NCBI GenBank assembly: GCA_035048485.1 | Contig: CM068587.1 | Location: 45,135,496 to 45,199,495, forward strand | Direction: 5' to 3' | Source: Pteria penguin | Taxonomy: Eukaryota; Mollusca; Bivalvia; Pterioida; Pteriidae | Length of the DNA: 64,000 bases | In this document: in pieces, positions 45,601-54,600 of the stretch | Layout: every line of letters begins with the position of its first letter | Position numbering within the stretch: position 1 is the first letter of the stretch | Notes under the pieces: generated by a model | What the model saw: the letters and a program-made list of their open reading frames with translations, nothing else | Database searches by the model: none | Told to the model about the DNA's origin: nothing | Made by a program: the position numbers and the translations under genes

Positions 45601-48600
45601 ATTATATTGTGATGCTGGAAGCCCTACAAAGTTCTCCTGCCTACTGAGAGTGACTGTTGATTCAGGAGAGGTATTCATGTCCTTTGTTTTATTTTGTTAC
45701 TTAAATGTTATAGTAATAGTCACTGTAGCTACATGTATAAAACTCTTAGTTAACTGTAAACTTGTGTCAGTGTTTAATCTGATGTTCTTGGTAGAGGGAA
45801 GGTCTGACATTGCTCCTGTGATTGTTCTGTGGTTCTCTGGTTTATCTCAGCTATGAACACTAGTTACTAGTACTACAGTATATAGGTGAATTAACAGCAA
45901 TAAAAACTTACAAGCTGTATTGTAACTAATATGGTAATTATTAAGAACCTGATGTAATGTGTTATAGAATTTTAAGCAGTTACCTCTAAAATGGAATGTA
46001 TGTCTAATATCCTTTGAACTTTTTCTCTTGCAGCCTGTTTCTGTGAGAACATTGTTGTATACAATCCAAAATCCTCAATAGAGAGAAAATTTGATTCTAA
46101 TATCCTCTGTAGAGAGGATAGTTTATTTTTCATCTGACATTTGTATGTTTATATGGTGACTACATTTTTGGATATTTGATTTATTTATATAATACTAAAC
46201 ATGAAGTTATTCATGAGGTAGCAGCCCCATGACTGAGAGGTCCTCAATTTGAGTCATTCAAGTCACTGAGTCTTGTCAGTGTCCTATCTTTCAGATGAGA
46301 GGAAAAAGCCGAAGTCCCATGTCATAGTAGACATGGCACATGAAAGATGTACCATATACATGTAAGTGCAACAATAAGAATTTATTAGAGTATCAGAGTA
46401 ACAATTCCTTTTTATCATACAAATATAGGTCAGTGTATTGAAAGAATCCAAGCAGACGACCCTTGATCCAGGCTATTTCAGTATTCCAGAAGAAATATGC
46501 TGGGAGACAACAGATGGGGACGTATCTTATGGTTATTATTATGCCCCACAGAATAAAGACTATGTGGCTCCTAAAGATTCTCTACCACCGCTCCTGATCA
46601 AAGCTCATGGTGGCCCTACTGGTCAGACCATGAATGTGCTGAGCCTGAAGATTCAATATTTCACATCAAGAGGAATGGCAATATTAGATGTCAACTACAG
46701 AGGAAGTACGGGATATGGTACAGAATACAGGAATAAATTGAAGGGGAAGTATGTACTGCATTCATTGCCATAATTCTTAGCATAAATGCTGTCTGTGACA
46801 AGACATATAATATGTTTGTGTACAGTTTTTAGGTCCTGTGTTTATAATCCATAGATCCTGTGTGTATACAATCCAGAGATCCTGTTTGTATATAGTCAGT
46901 AGATCCTGTTTGTGTACAGTCTATAGAACCTCTTTGTATGCAATCCAGAGATCCTGTTTGTATATAATCAATAGATCCTGTTTGTGAACAGTCTATAGAA
47001 CCTCTTTGTATGCAATCCAGAGATCCTGTTTGTATATAGTCAATAGATCCTGTTTGTGTACAGTCTATAGAACCTCTTTGTATGCAATCCAGAGATCCTG
47101 TTTGTATATAATCAATAGATCCTGTTTGTGTACAGTCTATAGAACCTCTTTGTATGCAATCCAGAGATCCTGTTTGTATATAATCAATAGATCCTGTTTG
47201 TGTACAGTCTATAGAACCTCTTTGTATGCAATCCAGAGATCCTGTTTGTATATAGTCAATAGATCCTGTTTGTGAACAGTCTATAGAACCTCTTTGTATG
47301 CAATCCAGAGATCCTGTTTGTATATAGTCAATAGATCCTGTTTGTGTACAGTCTATAGAACCTCTTTGTATGCAATCCAGAGATCCTGTTGGTATATAAT
47401 CAATAGATCCTGTTTGTGTACAGTCTATAGAACCTCTTTGTATGCAATCCAGAGATCCTGTTTGTATATAGTCAATAGATCCTGTTTGTGAACAGTCTAT
47501 AGAACCTCTTTGTATGCAATCCAGAGATCCTGTTTGTATATAGTCAATAGATCCTGTTTGTGTACAGTCTATAGAACCTCTTTGTATGCAATCCAGAGAT
47601 CCTGTTTGTATATAATCAATAGATCCTGTTTGTGAACAGTCTATAGAACCTCTTTGTATGCAATCCAGAGATCCTGTTTGTATATAGTCAATAGATCCTG
47701 TTTGTGTACAGTCTATAGAACCTCTTTGTATGCAATCCAGAGATCCTGTTTGTATATAGTCAATAGATCCTGTTTGTGAACAGTCTATAGAACCTCTTTG
47801 TATGCAATCCAGAGATCCTGTTTGTATATAATCAATAGATCCTGTTTGTGAACAGTCTATAGAACCTCTTTGTATGCAATCCAGAGATCCTGTTGGTATA
47901 TAATCAATAGATCCTGTTTGTGTACAGTCTATAGAACCTCTTTGTATGCAATCCAGAGATCCTGTTTGTATATAGTCAATAGATCCTGTTTGTGAACAGT
48001 CTATAGAACCTCTTTGTATGCAATCCAGAGATCCTGTTTGTATATAGTCAATAGATCCTGTTTGTGTACAGTCTATAGAACCTCTTTGTATGCAATCCAG
48101 AGATCCTGTTTGTATATAATCAATAGATCCTGTTTGTGAACAGTCTATAGAACCTCTTTGTATGCAATCCAGAGATCCTGTTTGTATATAGTCAATAGAT
48201 CCTGTTTGTGTACAGTCTATAGAACCTCTTTGTATGCAATCCAGAGATCCTGTTTGTGTATAGTCAATAGATCCTGTTTGTGAACAGTCTATAGAACCTC
48301 TTTGTATCCCCAAGTCAGTACTTTGGGTTGATCATATTTGAACTCTTTAGTCACTTAAGTTCTTTTATTAATTAGTACACCATACACACAACTTAATTTT
48401 AGAATCAAATTTATTAAAGAAAATTGATCTAAATTATCTGCTATTTCAGAAATGGTAAGAACCTGGCTTTTAAATCATTTGTTACTGTATAACAGCTGAT
48501 ACTGTAGATGTTTGTATCAGTTTCATTGACTTTGAGAGAGTTAGGATATGATGTATTATCCCACCTCAGGCAAAAATCGAGAAATCTAATTGGTTAAGAA

Positions 48601-51600
48601 GAGCCAAATATTTTATTGTATTCGACTACCCATCATTCCCCATCAACCGTATATTTTTATATAGCCCCTCCGCCGAATATACCATTGATATACCCCAGCC
48701 TCAATTGGGTGACATAATTTTATCGCCAGAGAGTAAACAATATGGCGGAGGGACAGTTTGTAAATAGAAGTGAGGATGAAATAAATAGAATTTGAACGCA
48801 AATCAACTCGAACACTATTAAGAGCAGCAAAAAGGCAGAGGGATATTACGAAAACATTGATATAAGTTCAAAAAGGCCTTAAGTAAAATAAGTACATTAA
48901 GTTATACAGTGTATGACTAAGGAGGATACGAAAATACTGAAAGCATGAAAAAAAATTGTATTGGGTGAAAAAGACCTTCGGTTGGATAAATTTGTCATAC
49001 AGTGGTTTACAGGGGGTATACGAAAATATATTGGGTCCATGAAAAAAAGTTGTATTATGCAAGGCGACCCAATATATTTTCATATACCCCCAGTAAAACA
49101 CTATTATTAATGTTATCCCACCTCTGGCAAAATACTCATTATTTGATTGGTCGAGAAGGACACGACGTATTATTGTATCAGTTTCCTACCCACCTGATAT
49201 TAGATTTGATATCACCCGTGCGGAGCCCCTTGGGTGTGACGTCTTTTTTGTTACGCTCAAGGGGCTCTGCACAGGTGATACCAAAACTGATATCAGGTGG
49301 GTGTGAACCTGATGCAATAACTTCGTTGTATAATGTTTTACAGGGGTGATAGGTCTATCTGTCCGATCGTCAGAAAGTCACACTTTTATAATCATACTTT
49401 ACTGGTAGTCTTTGTTTATTATGAAAGCTACCGCAGGCGATAATTGTGTTTGTAAATCTGTTTATTTAAAAAAAAAAAACCGGTTGTGAAGAAAATGTAC
49501 AGTTCTGCATGAATATCAGGCATAGAATATGAAGCTTCTATACCTGTATATGAGCCAAGAAAGGCCTTTGGTGGGATAAATCGTTATACATGTATAATAT
49601 TTTACAGGGGTGATAGGAAAATATATTAGGTCATGAATAAAGTTGTATTGGGCTCAGCTTCGCCTTGCCCAATACAACTTTTTTCGTGAACCCAATATAT
49701 TTCCGTAGCACTCCTGTAAAACACTATATAACGACTGTTATCACAGAGTAGAAACTGCAGCTTGTAACATAATAGTAAAACTCTCAAGGTGATCAATACT
49801 GTTCATCATTGAACATCATGACTATGCTCCATACACTGAGAGAATGATACCAGTACCTTAACCACATTGTACAGGGACAAGACAAAAACCTTCATCCTCA
49901 TTAAGGAATCTACCCCATGCAAAGCAAAATGTGAAATAAGATTGAAACATATTACATGTATTAGAATGTCACAATGATTCATTAGAACTATCTTACAGGG
50001 TGGAGAAGTGGGGCCCTTAATGATTCCCATGTGAACATGATAAATTGCATCATATACCTCATAAGGTGTTCCTTTGTTCTTAAATAGAGGTTTGAAACCA
50101 GGCATTGTAAATTGGTTCATATTTATTTCCTTGCAGAATAACTTGTACATTATATAACTACTGTTACAAAGAAACGAATGACTCACTGAGGCAATAGTTA
50201 TCAATTTAGCATATATGTTCATACATTGTAGGTTGTATGTCTTTTGAGTGTAAGAAAAGTCAGCTTGGGATGGTGTCATGATTCAAAAGAGTGACTTACT
50301 GCTTTATCCAATTGAAAAAGGTTTTTAAGAGCATCCAAAAATAGGTTTATGGGATCATGAAATTAATAAATAATATATGTGATTGATGTATGAAGACTCC
50401 AAACTTTTTCAGGTGGGGTATATATGACATGGATGACTGTTGTGAGGGAGCCAAGTCACTAGCAATGCCAAAAGATGGAAAAGCACCCAAAGTAGATAAG
50501 AATATGCTTTGTATCGATGGAGGTTCAGCAGGGGGATACACTACTTTGGCTTGCCTTACTTTTAGGGATATTTTTAAAGCAGGTAAAAATGGGTTTTTAA
50601 GGCGTCGAGCATTTGCTGAACAGTCTTCTAGCGATCGTAAAAATTTTACCTCTACACCGCCTTTTTAATTCACGTAACAAAGTAGTACCTTTAAAGTACT
50701 AAACTTAGTAAAAGTTCTTGCAAAACCAGCTTTGTTATCCTTGTTATTGAAATTTCATTGCACAGAAATAGGTTTAAGCATAGGTCTGCTTAACTTAAAT
50801 TATCAAAATATTGCCCTAAAACACGTATTATTCTGTCGCTTATTGTGTGTGTGTTAAAATATTCATTCGCCGTGATGACGCAAGCCGATTATGAATTACA
50901 ATCGCACTTCATGGGAATTTTTCCAAATATGGGGAAGACCACCTGACATATTGCCTTATTTGGAGAAATCATAGTAGAACGCTTGTAACACACGCGGTCA
51001 AGGCCTAATTTGACATTAAGCGCCAATATGGAAACCGATCGTGCTATCTTCGAAATGTATATAATAATATAAATGATATAATAATAATATCTGTAGATAT
51101 AAATTTCAGTCTAAAAAAGAACAAATAAAATATTTCATAGAATCCTAAATATAGACTTTCAATGCGTCTCACAAAGATATCTAGACAGGTGACCACTAAT
51201 TCATAACGAGGCTGACCTAGGTTCAAGTGACGCGTTATCGGTTATTTTTATCTCACTGGATTTCGATTTGTTTCATTCATTTAACCCAGAATTAACAAAT
51301 ATCGACAAAATTAATTAAGTCCTCAAAGCTAAACATCACGAGAATCTCGTAAATTACATCAGGTACTGTATACCTATGCTGTGTATGCTACTGCAGACCA
51401 ATTTTAAAAATAACTACACGCAGTGTGTACTGCTTCTTATCTGCCCTTACTGTCTGTGCTATAAATAACTCTTGCTGGACAGGGAATAGCCTCTACAAAA
51501 TGGCGGTGGTCACTTGTCTTTTCACGCAGCGATAGCAAGCAAGAGCAGGTAACTCCAGTCTATCTTAAACAAGCATAGCTTTTTAAAAAGTTTAAGTTGT

Positions 51601-54600
51601 AATTGGAATAACATTAAATGATCAAGATGTTGGTTACAAAGCCAAATAGCTTTATGTTAATGGGAATTACTTGCTTGTTTTTGCGCAGTTGTGAATTTTC
51701 CCGATAAAATTTCTGAAGCCACGCCTCATTTTTTCCTTATTAGGGAAGTAGCATGTGTATATATCATATGGTCTTTCACATATCTGGAAAAGTTCCCACG
51801 AGGACATAAAAATTGGCAGCCGAGAAAGTTTTCAAATCGCCTACAAAATTTAATGCGGACGTAAAGGATGATAGCATGGATTAAGACAGAATTTTAGATT
51901 GAATGCATGAAAAATAAATTACGTAGAACTTACATGTGAAGATTTTATTCCAAACCGATAAAGTGCGATTGTGATGCACAATCGGCTTGTGTCATTACGG
52001 CAAACGGCATGGCGTTGTAGCCCTTACACGTGCACATACAATAAACGACCGAATAAGTAGTGTGTTTGGACGATATATAGAAGCTGTTGGCCCTAGTGTC
52101 AGTGTTAGTAGCGTAGACAAAAACAGTAACCTAGACCATATCTTAAAACAAATTAAGCATAAGGCTTCCATATTTTACAGGCAATGGTAACAACTCATCC
52201 ATTTCTTTGTAAAAAATTCATTTCACATGTACATTCTTTGTGAAAAGATATTTGACATATTTCTGCAAGAATGATATAAAGAACAATAATGATGATATAT
52301 TATATGATATATGGCTGTTGGTCCTTAAGCTTTTATTTTTACTCTATTCAAAAAATTATCAGAATTCAACAAAAAAGATGAACACAACTGGTAATTTCTG
52401 CTACTTTTGACAGCTTTAAATCAAATTTACCTTGACGCCTTTTTTGGCTCTTCAAGCCTTTGATTTTTAAGTCTTGGAAGGGTAGTGGTTGTGTTTGGTT
52501 TGCAATGCAGATAATCCAGGTTTGATTCCTGTATTGAACCACTATGTTTGAGGGTTGGATACCTCATGTTTCCATATCATGATAAACTGAAAATTTATAG
52601 AAGGTGATGTAAAACACTGATCAACAAACCAATTTAAGTCCTGGAGAAAATTCATTCCTATGAATTCGAATCAAATTTTCATTTTAAAACTCAATAAAGC
52701 GCATATGGTCAAAATATTTGTTGAATGAGAGTGATAGTACAAGGATAAGTATTAATTTATAGCATATAAATATCTAATTTGAAGATTTAAATAATTACTT
52801 GGAATGAATTGTGTTCTAATTGAACGTATTCTACATATGTAATATCACTGAACATTTTGTGAAATTATCGGAAAGCACATACAGGTGATCTGTAGTAGAA
52901 ATAACATAGAATATTAAATATAGTGTATGCTGATTCTCTCTCATTTATGTAAGATTCTAATATTTCTTATGGATATAATAGTAATGATAAATCAGGCAGA
53001 TGACGTCGCCATATACGTTAAATAATCGTGGAGTGACGTAAAACAATAATCAATAATAATCAGGTAATAATGAAAATAATGATCCATATTAAATTTAGGT
53101 TTTTCTGCAAGCATCATTGAAAACTTCACTGAAATTTATGTGCATTTTGTAATTGTTTTAGGTGCAAGTCATTATGGAATTGGGGACCTGGAAGCCTTAG
53201 CACAAGATACTCATAAATTTGAGAGTCGATACTTAGATCTTCTCATTGCGCCATACACTGGTGAAGGTGTGAAAATATACAAGGAACGATCACCTATCAA
53301 TTTTGTAGAGAAACTGAATTGTGCAATGGCGTTATTCCAAGGCGATGAAGATAAGGTTGGTAAAGTAATATATAAAGAATTTTGGACCAATTGTAATACA
53401 GTTAAGGCCTACAGTTATTGCATGAGATGTATGGCAATTTTTTTCTGGATAATAGAAATTTGTTGGTAAATCAAAATGTATGTACAGTTGACTCTTGTCT
53501 GCACCCATAACTATTATCAACCTTTTAGCTCGGATCGTTATAAGTCTTAATTACATGATCTATACATGAAGATATATCCCTAACTGGAACTTTGCTTAAC
53601 ATGATTGAGGAAGTGCTTGGCTTGCAGTGCGCATGATCTGGGTTCATTTTCCAGATTTTGCCACTATGTTCCAGAGGTTAATTATGTCCTGCTCCATGTC
53701 CCAATATAACTGCATTAAGAAATGAATCCTAAATTTTTTTGGTTGATTAAGGTATCAACCTAAAATTTAGACGGAAAACTGCATCAGTGCGTCATCACAG
53801 ACAAAAAGCATACAATGAAGACATCACAAAAAAGTCTGTTGTAATGCAATCTAGGCACGGACTTAGGACGACCAGTTGAGTTATGTTAGATACTCCGTTG
53901 ATGTGGTTACAAATTACTACAATGTATAGAATATATTATTCTTATGAAATGGAGGGTCATTAAAAAGTGGAGTTTATTGTTATAATCAGTTACATAAATT
54001 TAAACACATTTATAAACTCATTTATATGGCACAGTTGACATGACTTATATAAAAGTAGTTAACTCAAACTCTTTGTCATTCTAACAGCAGTGGTAATCTT
54101 GTTTGAAATATTTACATTACATCTATGGAAAAGTTGATCTATTCTACTTCGCTGAGAGTATGTAAATATTTTATGACCTCAGATAAATTGCAGTGTTGTT
54201 TTGTTTGTCCACATGTTGATTTTTTATATAATGACAGGTATTTTCAACAACTCCATGACAAATACTTGATTACATGTATCATGTATAATAAGCTTATGTA
54301 AGTTGTAGCCTTGATTTTGTTCAGTCCTGACGTACCTATAACTAGGATACAACATGCTTGAGAAAATACCTCTACGGGAGAAAATACTTGTAAGAGTGAA
54401 AATAAGATATATCCTAATTCTTATATTTTAATAAACAGATTGTACTTCCAAACCAAGCAGAAATGATGTACAAGGCTGTGAAAGAGAAGGGGCTCCCTAC
54501 CATGTATATATTGTTTAAAGGTAAGTTTTATCTACCTTGATTATAGATAAGTTTAAGTGATGTTGTAGAACAGATATGACACTTATCTAGGTCATTCTGA

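Noticed and set aside
46829..48313. 494-residue minus-strand protein as a real gene
   Set aside because: The frame is fully explained by a tandem unit whose length is a multiple of three; it is inside an intron and plus-strand frames of the same array are also open. Kept as a repeat and a finding.
49806..50279. 157-residue minus-strand frame in S9 intron 8
   Set aside because: No domain, no consistent start context, no poly(A) signal or splice partner.
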